Assembly: GCA_003241825.1 (NCBI GenBank)
Contig: QBLX01000002.1
Span: 4,532-48,940, forward strand
Direction: 5' to 3'
Length of the DNA stretch: 44,409 nucleotides
From: Alphaproteobacteria bacterium
GTDB taxonomy: Bacteria; Pseudomonadota; Alphaproteobacteria; Caulobacterales; Caulobacteraceae
The notes under the pieces: model-generated
Told to the model about the DNA's origin: nothing
Database searches by the model: none
The model's input: the letters and a program-made list of their open reading frames with translations, nothing else
In this document: in pieces, positions 8,021 to 16,332 of the stretch
Numbering within the stretch: position 1 is the stretch's first letter
Layout: each line of letters starts with the position of its first letter
Translations under genes and position numbers: made by a program

Positions 8021-9210
8021 AGATCGCGCAAGTTACGCCGCCGTATGAAGCCGTGCCGCCCAAGCTGTACGGCGGGACCGAGCGGGTGGTTGCCCATTTG
8101 ACCGACGCCCTGGTCGATCTGGGTCATGACGTGACCCTGTTCGCCTCGGCTGACGCCGAGACGCGGGCGCGTCTGATCCCGGTGCGCGATCAGGCCATCC
8201 GGCTGGACCCGGCCGCGCTGAAGTCGGATCTGGCCGCTCACATGATCATGCTGGCCGAGGTGCTGAAGCGCGCCGACGATTTCGACGTGATCCATTTCCA
8301 CACCGACATGATCCAGTTTCCGATGTTCGGACGCCACGCCGACAAGACGCTGACGACGCTGCACGGGCGGCTGGACATGAAGGATATCGGGGGCGTCTAC
8401 GAACGCTGGCCCGAATTCGGTCTGGTTTCGATCTCGGATGATCAACGCCGGCCCCTGCCGCTGGTCAACTGGAAGGCCACGGTGCACCACGGTATGCCGG
8501 ACGAGACCTACCGCTTCTCGCCGAAGTCCGACGGTTACCTCGCCTTCCTGGGCCGGATATCACCCGAGAAGCGGCCTGACCGGGCGATCCAGATCGCCAC
8601 GGCCCTGAACAAGCCGCTCAAGATGGCGGCCAAGGTCGACGCCGCCGACAAGGTCTATTGGGAGACCGTCATCAAGCCGATGATCGACGCCAATCGGCTG
8701 GTCGAGTTCATCGGCGAAATCGGCGATCACCAGAAATCGGCCTTCCTGGGAGGGGCCGAGGCCCTGCTGTTCCCCATCGACTGGCCCGAACCCTTCGGCC
8801 TGGTGATGATCGAGGCGATGGCCTGCGGTACCCCCGTCGTGGCCTTCCGCTGCGGTTCGACGCCCGAAGTCATCGAGGACGGTGAGACCGGCTATCTGGT
8901 CGATACGCTGGAGCAGGCCATCGCGGCCGCCGGGCGGGCCCATCTGCTCGACCGCGAGGCGATCCGTGCCCGTTTCGACCTCCGCTTTTCGGCCACGGCC
9001 ATGGCCCGACGGTATCTGGACGTCTACGGCGACCTGCTGGCCAAAAGACCTTTCGCGGAAGCGCCGCGGGACGTAGCAGACACCACGCTTTATGCGACAG
9101 CGCTCATCGACCGCCAGGAAAGCAAGGAAACCTGCGCCGACATCGTGGTTGGTCCGCCCGCAGCGACGTTTGGTTCATTATCGGCTAAACAAGGCGCGCC
9201 TCTTGTCTGA
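8017..9210 (+). CDS. GT4 family glycosyltransferase
   Basis: This is a 397-aa GT-B fold glycosyltransferase. The N-terminal 'YGGTERVVAHLTDAL' acceptor-side signature and C-terminal 'LGRISPEKRPDRAI' and EPFGLVMIEAMACGTPVVAF mark family GT4, the last including the E-x7-E nucleotide-sugar motif. The start at 8017 is set by the family's MKIAQVTPP opening and ATGA overlap with the 40-aa ORF. It is cytosolic with no membrane segment. The last ~45 residues after 'DVYGDLLAKRP' look unstructured. Placement with GH65 and HAD genes suggests synthesis or turnover of an alpha-glucoside, but the acceptor is unknown. Confidence 0.88.
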   Translation: MKIAQVTPPYEAVPPKLYGGTERVVAHLTDALVDLGHDVTLFASADAETRARLIPVRDQAIRLDPAALKSDLAAHMIMLAEVLKRADDFDVIHFHTDMIQFPMFGRHADKTLTTLHGRLDMKDIGGVYERWPEFGLVSISDDQRRPLPLVNWKATVHHGMPDETYRFSPKSDGYLAFLGRISPEKRPDRAIQIATALNKPLKMAAKVDAADKVYWETVIKPMIDANRLVEFIGEIGDHQKSAFLGGAEALLFPIDWPEPFGLVMIEAMACGTPVVAFRCGSTPEVIEDGETGYLVDTLEQAIAAAGRAHLLDREAIRARFDLRFSATAMARRYLDVYGDLLAKRPFAEAPRDVADTTLYATALIDRQESKETCADIVVGPPAATFGSLSAKQGAPLV

Positions 9211-9266
9211 CGGCGGGGGGGGCCGTCATCCTTGACTGGACACGACCTGATTTTCGCTTCACGGAC

Positions 9267-10322
9267 GTGAGCCAGCTGGAACAGAAGAAAACCTATGGTC
9301 TGCGCAGGCAAGGGCAAGACAAGCTCGTGACGGAGTTTCCCTTCGGGGCGGATTTTCAGTCGATCCTGTCGCTGATCGGCGACGGCGTGCTGAGCACCGA
9401 TCACACCGGCCGCGTTATCCTGTTCAACCGCGCGGCTGAAGAAATCTTCGGGTACACCAGCGACGAAGTTCTGGGCGGCTCAATCGACGCGCTCATCCCG
9501 ACGCGCTTTCATGATCGGCATCGCCAAGACGTGAGACGCTTCTGTTCGTCCAATGCGCCAGTGCGCAGATCCATGGGCGAAGGGCGAGAAGTCCTGGGAC
9601 GACGTAAGGACGGCGAAGAACTGTCGATGGAAGCGACGCTGTCGCGTCAGGTGATTGGCGGGCAACACATCGTCACTGTCGTCGTACGCGACGTCAGCGC
9701 CCGAAAGACCGCGGAACGGCAGCGACAGCTTATAGCGAGCGAAGTCGCGCATCGACTGAGGAACACCATGGCGGTCGTCGATTCGATCGTGACCCTGACC
9801 GCCCATCGGGCGGTCTCCGTCGTTGATTTCAAGGAGGCGCTGCAAGGTCGGTTCGCCGCCATCTCAAGGACCAACGATGCGCTCGTCCGCAGCTCATGGA
9901 CCGATGTCAGTTTTCGACTTTTGCTCGAGTCGGAATTGGCGCCCTATCGGGACGATGACAGCAAGATTACCTTGACCGGACAGGACATCGGTCTGGACGG
10001 ACAGGGCGCTGTTGCCCTGGCTCTCGTCCTGCACGAGCTTGCCACTAATGCGGCGAAGTATGGCGCGCTTTCGACCTCAGCCGGGCGGCTGAGCGTGGAC
10101 TGGAAAGTCCCTCTAGACGCGCCGCCTCTGCTGGATGTGACATGGCTGGAACGTGACGGACCTGTCGTTGCCCCGCCGACGAGACGGGGGTTTGGAAGCG
10201 AGCTGATCGCTCGCAGCCTGGGTGTCCATGGCGGCACGGCGATCTCCTCCTATGCCGCCTCCGGTGTCGGCTGCAGCATTCGACTACCGCTCAACAGTGG
10301 CCCGCGCCCCCTGACGCAGTAG
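9267..10322 (+). CDS. PAS-domain HWE-type sensor histidine kinase
   Basis: This 351-aa soluble kinase has a PAS domain at about residues 30-150 (GDGVLSTDHTGRVILFNRAA) and then an HWE dimerisation/phosphorylation segment with 'EVAHRLRNTMAVVDSI'. The ATPase domain shows 'HELATNAAKYGALS', a WLE motif and RRGFGSELI. The His, Trp-x-Glu pattern defines the HWE/HisKA_2 class common in Caulobacterales and Rhizobiales, often feeding the general stress response or light/redox signalling. The GTG start is the best available; no strong ribosome site is seen. No cognate regulator is adjacent. Confidence 0.88.
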   Translation: MSQLEQKKTYGLRRQGQDKLVTEFPFGADFQSILSLIGDGVLSTDHTGRVILFNRAAEEIFGYTSDEVLGGSIDALIPTRFHDRHRQDVRRFCSSNAPVRRSMGEGREVLGRRKDGEELSMEATLSRQVIGGQHIVTVVVRDVSARKTAERQRQLIASEVAHRLRNTMAVVDSIVTLTAHRAVSVVDFKEALQGRFAAISRTNDALVRSSWTDVSFRLLLESELAPYRDDDSKITLTGQDIGLDGQGAVALALVLHELATNAAKYGALSTSAGRLSVDWKVPLDAPPLLDVTWLERDGPVVAPPTRRGFGSELIARSLGVHGGTAISSYAASGVGCSIRLPLNSGPRPLTQ

Positions 10323-10732
10323 GTTGTCGGCCAGAATCCATTGGCGAAGGACGTAGTTACCTCCTCCCGGGGACAGCGACGAAGGGGCGCTTCAGGACAT
10401 CTGGCACAGGACAGCGGTGTCCGACGCCAGGACCATCGCTATTGACGGCGAAACCAGAGCCCGAACAAGGCTGATGCTGTCGCAGCCTTGCTGCTTTTCC
10501 ATCGGCGACGCCGGACGCCTGTCACGCGGCGACTCTAGGTTCGCCAGCGCCGCAGCCGCACCTGTTGTGAAGTGCCTCAGGGCAAGAGGGCTTTGGACTC
10601 GCCTCCGCCCGCCACCCCCGTGGAGCAAGTTGAGATACAACATTCAGTAGCGGGGTCGAAGGCTGATGATCGGGTCAGCCTCGGTTTTCGGTTCGCGACA
10701 ATTGCGGACCCTCCGGCATCGCAGCTTGAAAC
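10323..10732. other. Non-coding or decayed stretch after the HWE kinase
   Basis: ORFs on both strands (10417-10650 plus, 10392-10643 minus) lack recognisable domains, good starts or plausible composition. I see no RNA gene, repeat or clear promoter. Confidence 0.4.
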
Positions 10733-10981
10733 TTACCTTCTCCGGACGAACCTGACGGTTTCTCTTTGCAAATCAACTTCCGGCGCGAAACGAACGGACG
10801 CCCAAGCCTGCTTCTGCGGCGCCTCATCCGCCATATTCCCACCTAAAGCCCACCAGAGCGGGTCGTTTGCCGCCCTCGGCAGAATACCGCCGACAATCCG
10901 CTCGACCGCGCGAAAGCTCAGCCGTACTTCGGGTTGGTGCTTGCGCCGCAAATAGCCGGCCAACGAACCATATTTGCCCAT
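10733..10981 (-). CDS. Small DUF7662-like protein
   Basis: This 82-aa protein begins MGKYGSLAGYLRRK, contains 'VRLSFRAVERIVGGILPRAA' (as FRAVERIVGG), then NDPLWWALGG, and ends in 'ETVRFVRR'. This order resembles small orphan proteins annotated as DUF7662 or, in restriction contexts, short N-terminal modules. The start at 10981 rather than the track's 11032 is preferred because AGAGG lies seven bases upstream and the family begins there. Function is unknown. It stands alone in a mosaic region. Confidence 0.65.
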   Translation of the reverse strand: MGKYGSLAGYLRRKHQPEVRLSFRAVERIVGGILPRAANDPLWWALGGNMADEAPQKQAWASVRFAPEVDLQRETVRFVRRR

Positions 10982-11158
10982 GCTGACCTCTCGACTGTCT
11001 GCTGGTCGACCGTCCAGCTGCCTTTCGGACATCAGATTGCCTGTCCCGTCGAACAGGAGACTCTAGTGATGAGATTCAAAGGCCTGGAACCCGCACAGCG
11101 CTTGTAAGAAGCTGTTTTATAAGACTCTAATACGGTTCCTTCCGTCACATTCTATCCA

Positions 11159-11374
11159 CTAGTTTGGCCAAATGCAGCGCATCCTGCTGCGGTGGTCCGG
11201 CGACACCACGCCGCTGGACTGCCCTTTCGCATGCGCCTGCTTGGCAAGTCGGATAGCGGCTTCCTCGGCATCGATTTTGTAGTCGTAGTTTCCGCGCACG
11301 GTCCCGTCGCACATCACTGTCCAGCGGTCATCATTTCGCGACACGACCAGTTCGACGGTTCTACCGATTGGCAC
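11159..11374 (-). CDS. Small DUF2188-like protein
   Basis: This 71-aa protein has a GTG start with GGAGG spaced five bases upstream. The body 'VVSRNDDRWTVMCDGTVRG' followed by 'DAEEAAIRLAKQAHAKGQ' and a final 'SGVVSPDH' strand resembles DUF2188 small proteins, a short beta-beta-alpha-beta unit of unknown function. The longer track ORF (to 11449) ignores the ribosome site. It may be chromosomal or cargo; the flanks give no operon context. Confidence 0.6.
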   Translation of the reverse strand: MPIGRTVELVVSRNDDRWTVMCDGTVRGNYDYKIDAEEAAIRLAKQAHAKGQSSGVVSPDHRSRMRCIWPN

Positions 11375-11551
11375 CGTAACCTCCGAGCAGTACCGCCAGT
11401 GCGGTCGACGCACCGTTCGACTTGTACCGCAATGCTTCGCCCAAACCATCCTGAAGGCTGACGGCGACGTCGTTGCCCAGGTCCGAGGTTGGACGCCGTC
11501 ACCCGAAAAGCAGCGCGCCCACGGTTCTGGCGTCCCGGGCTGGCCATGCTC

Positions 11552-11679
11552 CTAGAGCGTTCGACGGGTGAGTTGCGGCGCCCTTGGAGCGCGGACCTCC
11601 AGGTCCGCTTTTCGGCGGCGACAAGAGCGGACCTGAGGTCCGCGCTCCTTTGATTCCTTTTGACCGCCGAACGCTCTAG
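11552..11679. repeat. 128-bp nested palindromic repeat (MITE/REP-like)
   Basis: Outer arms ctagagcgttcgacgg (11552-11567) and ccgccgaacgctctag (11664-11679) pair with one mismatch. Inside them a second pair, ggagcgcggacctccaggtc... and its near complement ending cgcgctcc, each itself a palindrome (gcggacct/aggtccgc), flanks a short centre. No ORF is present. The structure could fold into a long cruciform or RNA hairpin and looks like a short non-autonomous repeat. Confidence 0.75.
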
Positions 11680-11755
11680 CTCGCCGATCGGCATAACGAT
11701 CCGGTGTCGCGAACAGGGGTCATGGCCAAGTTGAAGTCTCGAATCGGTAACATCG

Positions 11756-12140
11756 TTGGACCTTCATCGGGCCAGCCACCGCTGGGCCATTGAGGACAGC
11801 TTCGAGACCGCCAAGAACGAACTAGGCCTCGATCACAATGAGACCCGCTCCTGGCACGGCTGGCATCGGCACGTCGCCCTGGTCATGCTGGCATTCGCCA
11901 TGACCGCCGCCATCCGCCACCACGCCAACATCCCACGCCCCCAAAAACGAAAGCGTGGAGGACGCGACAGCTGCTTCAAAAGAGTTGATCCGCTGGTCGA
12001 CCCAGGAAATCCGCCGCATCGCCAATCGCCTGGCTCAGCGCCAGATCCGGCCAGCCCAAGTCATCGCATGGTCCCTATGGCGAAGAGCACACCAGGCCGT
12101 CGCTCGACGGGCCCACCTCCATATAAAAGCGCAAATGTAA
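11756..12140 (+). pseudogene. IS701-family transposase remnant with frameshift
   Basis: The frame at 11756 encodes the transposase C-terminal hallmark RWAIEDSFETAKNELGLDHN and SWHGWHRHVALVMLAFAM. Near 11955 it shifts to another frame, giving ELIRWSTQEIRRIANRLAQR and 'VIAWSLWRRAHQA' to the natural end at 12140. The N-terminal two thirds are absent. The remnant sits between small orphan genes and the mobile-element core, so it may mark an old recombination boundary. Confidence 0.75.
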
Positions 12141-12488
12141 TGCTACGGCAGGAGTTACACTGTGGGACTGCGCTACAAGTTCTCGGCTCGACTATTTCGA
12201 TCGAACAAATATCCGGTGCCCGCGGACTCACAGCCGCGAGCCAGAATTTTTGCATCCCATCGGCAACAAGTGTCGTCACAGCCTTCGCAACGGCCACGAG
12301 ATTTGCCTCAGCTGGCACGCTCAGCACTGACTAGGTCAGGTTGCCACCAGCGAGGTTTGCAACCGCACCAATGCCGGCCTGTTCCCTCGCGCTGTCCCTT
12401 CGCTTGGCCGTTTCGGGTGCCTATGCAAAGGGAGAAAGTGAGGGCGTTGGCCGGCGCTCCGACGCGGAGCGGAAGCCGGGAGGCCGCC
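12141..12488. other. Intergenic region before radC
   Basis: No gene is supported. The first part is probably the outer end of the IS701 relative. The end carries the strong ribosome site GGGAGG at 12478-12483 for the RadC start. The promoter of the element's core operon should lie here. Confidence 0.4.
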
Positions 12489-13184
12489 GTGAGAAAGATT
12501 TCAGCCCATTCCCATCCGATCCGACCTGCGCGATCGAACGCATGTCTAGACACGCCAGAGCCATCGAGCATGGAGCGGATGTCCGACTACGATCTGCTGT
12601 GTCTGCTTCTCGGTCGAAACCTCGCGGCTCCCGTTGTGGGGCGGGTGGCCGCTGACCTGCTGGAACGCTTCGAAGATTTGGGCGGCATCGCCGCCGCTGA
12701 CGCCACCGAACTGGCGCGCGTGCACGGCGTCGGAGCGGCGGCAACCCTGGATCTCAAACTTCTACGCCAGCTGAGTGTTCGTCTGGCGCGCAGCACAGCT
12801 TGCTCGCGACCAGTTTTGACGTCCTGGCATGCCCTGCTGGCCTATGTTCGGGTCGCTCTGGCTGATCTGCCCCGTGAGCAGTTTCGCACCCTCTATCTCG
12901 ATCGCCGCAACATTCTGTTGCGCGACGAGTGGGTCGCCGACGGCTCGGTAGACCATGCTCCCGTCTATCCCCGCGAAGTGATCCGTCGCGCTCTCGAACT
13001 CTCGGCCTCCGCGCTGATCCTGATCCATAACCATCCCTCCGGCGACCCGGCCCCGTCGCAGGCCGACATCAAGGTGACCCGCCAGATCGTCGACGCGGCG
13101 AAGCTCTTCAATCTCCAGGTCCACGATCATCTGATCGTGGGCCGGGAAGGCACGGCGAGCTTCAAGTCACTGGGTCTGATCTGA
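12489..13184 (+). CDS. radC: RadC family JAB-domain protein
   Basis: This 231-aa protein has a helix-hairpin-helix part (HGVGAAATLDLKLL) followed by an MPN/JAB metalloprotease-like domain with 'ILIHNHPSGDPAPSQAD', which holds the His-x-His and distal Asp zinc ligands. The GTG start at 12489 is chosen because GGGAGG precedes it by five bases and because it restores the usual ~30-residue N-terminal lead; ATG 12570 would cut into it. RadC genes are frequent on mobile elements, where they are thought to aid replication or anti-restriction, but a biochemical role is unproven. It overlaps the Toprim gene by TGATG. Confidence 0.85.
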   Translation: MRKISAHSHPIRPARSNACLDTPEPSSMERMSDYDLLCLLLGRNLAAPVVGRVAADLLERFEDLGGIAAADATELARVHGVGAAATLDLKLLRQLSVRLARSTACSRPVLTSWHALLAYVRVALADLPREQFRTLYLDRRNILLRDEWVADGSVDHAPVYPREVIRRALELSASALILIHNHPSGDPAPSQADIKVTRQIVDAAKLFNLQVHDHLIVGREGTASFKSLGLI

Positions 13185-14089
13185 TGACCCTGCGCCCCAT
13201 CGTCACCGCCTTGGGCGGTGACCTCTATTGCGGCGGCACTCGCGCGAACGTCCCTGCCCCGGGTCACAGCGACGCGGACCGGTCGGTGTCCCTCCTGCTC
13301 TCAGAGGGACGTGTGGTGATCCACGGTTTCGCCGGGACAGACTGGCGTGTCATACGCGACGATCTGCTTCAACGCGGCTTCATCGATCGAAGCGGCCAGC
13401 TTACCTGCGGCAGGTTGGTCGGGGCCTCCTTCTCAAAGCCGGATCGTCGGCAGCGGGTGGAAACCGCCGCTCGTCTATGGGACGGGACTCTGCCGATTGG
13501 CGAGGGATCAACGGCTGACCGCTATCTTCGCCATCGCGCCGTGCGATGCGGCAGGTCCGTGCTGAACCTTCGGCATCACACGAACGCACCGATCTCGGTC
13601 TATCGTGTCGGCAGCCACGTGCGGCATGCCCTCACCGCCCGGATCAGCAACGCGAACGACCAGCTTACCGCAGTCGAGCTGACCTATCTGGACCCGGTCG
13701 GACGTCCAGCCTCGGGACTGAGCTTGGTCCGGAAGACGGTCGGCATCGTCCCGGCGGGCGCGGCCGTGAGGCTCTCTGCCGCCGGCGAGGAAATGCTCGT
13801 GGGTGAGGGTGTCGTCACCACCCTGTCCGCTATCGATTGTTTCAAGCTTCCGGGCTGGGCTCTTCTGGCGGCCAGTAATCTGGCCGCGTGGTCGCCGCCG
13901 CCAGAGGTGCGACGGGTGCTGATCGCCGCCGATCGCGGAGAGGTGGGTGAGAACGCGGCGATGCGGTTGCGCCGACGCCTCATCCGCCTGGGCGTGGCGG
14001 CAGAAGCCGTCTGGCCCAATCCGCCCTTTGGTGACTGGAACGACGTCGAGGCCGACGAGGCAAAGCGGAGGGAAAAGGAAGGGCGCTGA
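13184..14089 (+). CDS. Toprim-domain protein, primase-like
   Basis: This is a 301-aa protein of the plasmid/ICE Toprim type (DUF7146-like N-terminus plus Toprim). The N-terminal half has 'PAPGHSDADRSVSLLL', a degenerate relative of the zinc-ribbon/primase opening. The C-terminal half carries the Toprim signature with 'LVGEGVVTTLSAI' (acidic E) and 'VLIAADRGEVGENAA' (D-x-D-like position reading D-R-G). The second acidic pair is D-R-G instead of the usual D-x-D, so catalytic competence is uncertain. It is coupled to radC and lies in the element's replication/maintenance block. Confidence 0.78.
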   Translation: MTLRPIVTALGGDLYCGGTRANVPAPGHSDADRSVSLLLSEGRVVIHGFAGTDWRVIRDDLLQRGFIDRSGQLTCGRLVGASFSKPDRRQRVETAARLWDGTLPIGEGSTADRYLRHRAVRCGRSVLNLRHHTNAPISVYRVGSHVRHALTARISNANDQLTAVELTYLDPVGRPASGLSLVRKTVGIVPAGAAVRLSAAGEEMLVGEGVVTTLSAIDCFKLPGWALLAASNLAAWSPPPEVRRVLIAADRGEVGENAAMRLRRRLIRLGVAAEAVWPNPPFGDWNDVEADEAKRREKEGR

Positions 14090-14137
14090 GGGACGCCGGA
14101 GCGGCGGGATGGCCCGACGCCCGGCCGGAGAGCCTTC

Positions 14138-16189
14138 ATGACCAATCCAACCCAAATCCCTGCCCCCGCCCAGGTGACCGCCGTCGTGGTTGATCGCGAC
14201 GAGCGTACCGCCCGCCTTGGCGACGTGAACGTCGCCCGCGAGAACCTTCGCTACGACGAGCCGGCCGATGACGACATCTCCACTTTAGCCTCCACCATCA
14301 AGGCTGCGGGCCTGCTCCAGCGGCTGACTGTTCGCCCAGGTCGCGGCAAGAAGGAAGCCGCCTGGATGGCGCTCGACGGCCGCCGTCGCCTGCTCGCCCT
14401 TGGCCTCCTGCTGGAGGCCGGCGTCATCGACGACAATTATCCTGTCATCATCGTCGTTGAGATCGATCCAGCGCGTCAGGCCGCAGCTGTGTTGCTCACC
14501 AACACCGCCGTTCCGGTTCACATCGCCGATGTCATCGCCGCCATCGGCCGGATGCTGAAGTCCAAACTGACCATCGACGTCATCGCCAAGGCGTTGGGGT
14601 ATGCGGAGGTCGAGATCCGGCGGCTCGCCGCGCTCTCTGCCCTGCCCTCCGTCAGCCTGGAGGCCCTGAAGGCCGGACGCCTGACGCTGAAGCAGGCCAA
14701 GCTTCTCGCTCGTCTGCCCGACAAGACCGAACAGGCAGACCTCGCCGAGGCGGCCATGGCCGGCCACGGTTTCCAGGACTGGCGCATTCTCGAGCGGCTG
14801 GACGAGAGCCGCGTGACGATACGGGATCGCCGCTGCGCCCTCGTCGATCCCGTCGCCTACGGTGGTGCCGGTGGCCGCACGGTCACCGACCTGTTCGGCG
14901 AACTGGCTCCGGTCCTGCTTGATCCGGACATCCTGACCGACCTTTGGACGGAGCGTGTTCGCGGCATCGCCGCCGTGTTCGAAGCCGAAGGGGTGACGGT
15001 CCATGTCACCGCCGGTCCGGAACCCGAGCTACCCAAAGATCTCGAGGCGCTCGGCTATGTCTATGGTGGTCAACTGCCGGCCGAGGACATGGAGCGCTAC
15101 CGCGCCCAACGCGAGGCGTTCAATGAGCGCGCCGAGGCGGTTCGCACAGCTTTGGCCGATACCGATAGCGCCAATCTCGCCGATCTCGCGATCGTCGACA
15201 TGATCCGCGCCAGGATCACCGCAGACCAGACCGGCTGTGGTGGCCGAGCGGTCACCACGCTGATGCTTTGGCCGGCATCGGGCACCGGTGTCGATATTCG
15301 ATGCTACACGCCCGAAGAACCCCAGGCAGATGAAGAGGTCGCGTTGGAGGATGCGCCCGGTCGCTCACCGCCTCCGCCAGCCTATCGGCCGCCCGAAACC
15401 GAGGCCCCCGAGCCCGAGACCGAGGGCGTCAACCACGCGCTTCACGCTGTCCGGACCGATGTGGCGACGCGCGGGCTGATCCGGGCCCTGGCCGACGACC
15501 CCCGCGTCGCGCTGACCTCCCTGATTGCGCGGTTGTTCACCGTCCTGGTCCTGCGAACCCTCGTGGCGCGCTCGGATTCGGCCCTAACTATCCTCGCCAG
15601 CGGTTTTAACCCGACGGGGGGGCGAGTGATCGCCTCCTTGGACGGTGAAGTGTATGAACGGATCGACGAGCGGCGAGCCGCCTGGCAGGCTTCGGGGGAG
15701 ACCGTGATTGCCTGGGTCCATGCGCTAGCCCACGGCGACAAGATGGGTCTGCTGGCCGAACTGACGGCCATCAGCCTCGACCTACGCGAAGAGCGGACGA
15801 GCCTGATCCGTCGCCGGGCCCGGGCCGAAGCGGCGGAGCTGGCTGAGCTCTGCCATGCGGACATCACCCTGCATTGGACGCCCGACGCGGGGTTCCTGCA
15901 GCCGCACTCCAAGGCCCTGTTGTTGGGTATGCTGGAAACCATGGGTGCCGAGGACGAAAGGGCCAAGTCACTCAAGAAAAACGAACTGGTCGATTGGGTG
16001 GCCGAGCAGGCTGCGGCGCGGAGCTGGTCACCGCCCGGCCTGTCATGGTCGAACCCTGCCGATGCGGACATTGATGTCGAGTCCGGTGATGGTGACAGTG
16101 ACGCCGAAGAGGAGCGGGCTGACGACCGCGCTGGCATCTTTGTGGTGACCACTTCCGGGGAAGCCGCGCTCGAGTCCGCCGTCGCCTAA
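14138..16189 (+). CDS. ParB/RepB-like DNA-binding protein (ICE/plasmid type)
   Basis: This 683-aa protein has a ParB N-terminal (ParB/Srx-fold) domain at residues 20-130 ([20 protein letters not shown] and '[11 protein letters not shown]'), then an HTH ([21 protein letters not shown]). A long C-terminal region of ~450 residues ends in an acidic tail. Canonical ParB is ~300 aa, so the extension is typical of the ICE/plasmid 'ParB-like' class. No adjacent parA is present, so roles in regulation or DNA processing are as likely as segregation. The start ATG has GGAGAG upstream. Confidence 0.82.
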   Translation: MTNPTQIPAPAQVTAVVVDRDERTARLGDVNVARENLRYDEPADDDISTLASTIKAAGLLQRLTVRPGRGKKEAAWMALDGRRRLLALGLLLEAGVIDDNYPVIIVVEIDPARQAAAVLLTNTAVPVHIADVIAAIGRMLKSKLTIDVIAKALGYAEVEIRRLAALSALPSVSLEALKAGRLTLKQAKLLARLPDKTEQADLAEAAMAGHGFQDWRILERLDESRVTIRDRRCALVDPVAYGGAGGRTVTDLFGELAPVLLDPDILTDLWTERVRGIAAVFEAEGVTVHVTAGPEPELPKDLEALGYVYGGQLPAEDMERYRAQREAFNERAEAVRTALADTDSANLADLAIVDMIRARITADQTGCGGRAVTTLMLWPASGTGVDIRCYTPEEPQADEEVALEDAPGRSPPPPAYRPPETEAPEPETEGVNHALHAVRTDVATRGLIRALADDPRVALTSLIARLFTVLVLRTLVARSDSALTILASGFNPTGGRVIASLDGEVYERIDERRAAWQASGETVIAWVHALAHGDKMGLLAELTAISLDLREERTSLIRRRARAEAAELAELCHADITLHWTPDAGFLQPHSKALLLGMLETMGAEDERAKSLKKNELVDWVAEQAAARSWSPPGLSWSNPADADIDVESGDGDSDAEEERADDRAGIFVVTTSGEAALESAVA

Positions 16190-16207
16190 CCAGCTTTGCC
16201 AGAAGAC

Positions 16208-16239
16208 AACGCCGCTCCGGTTCCGACCGGGGCGGCGTT
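16208..16239 (+). terminator. GC-rich hairpin after the parB-like gene
   Basis: Arms aacgccgctccgg and ccggggcggcgtt pair over 13 positions with one G-U and a six-base loop. Only a weak T-rich tail (ttctcatt) follows, so it may be an intercistronic stabilising or processing hairpin rather than a full terminator. Confidence 0.5.
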
Positions 16240-16332
16240 CTCATTGCACCCCGGCGTCCGAAAGGTTGGGAAAGGGCGGGGTTGGAGGATTGAGAGGGAG
16301 GTGCCCTCCACTCCAGGCGACCGGAGCCCGCC

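Noticed and set aside
11075-11106. Short ORF MRFKGLEPAQRL with a ribosome site, resembling the first residues of NodD-type LysR regulators
   Set aside because: Only about five residues match and the frame stops at once; too little to claim a remnant.
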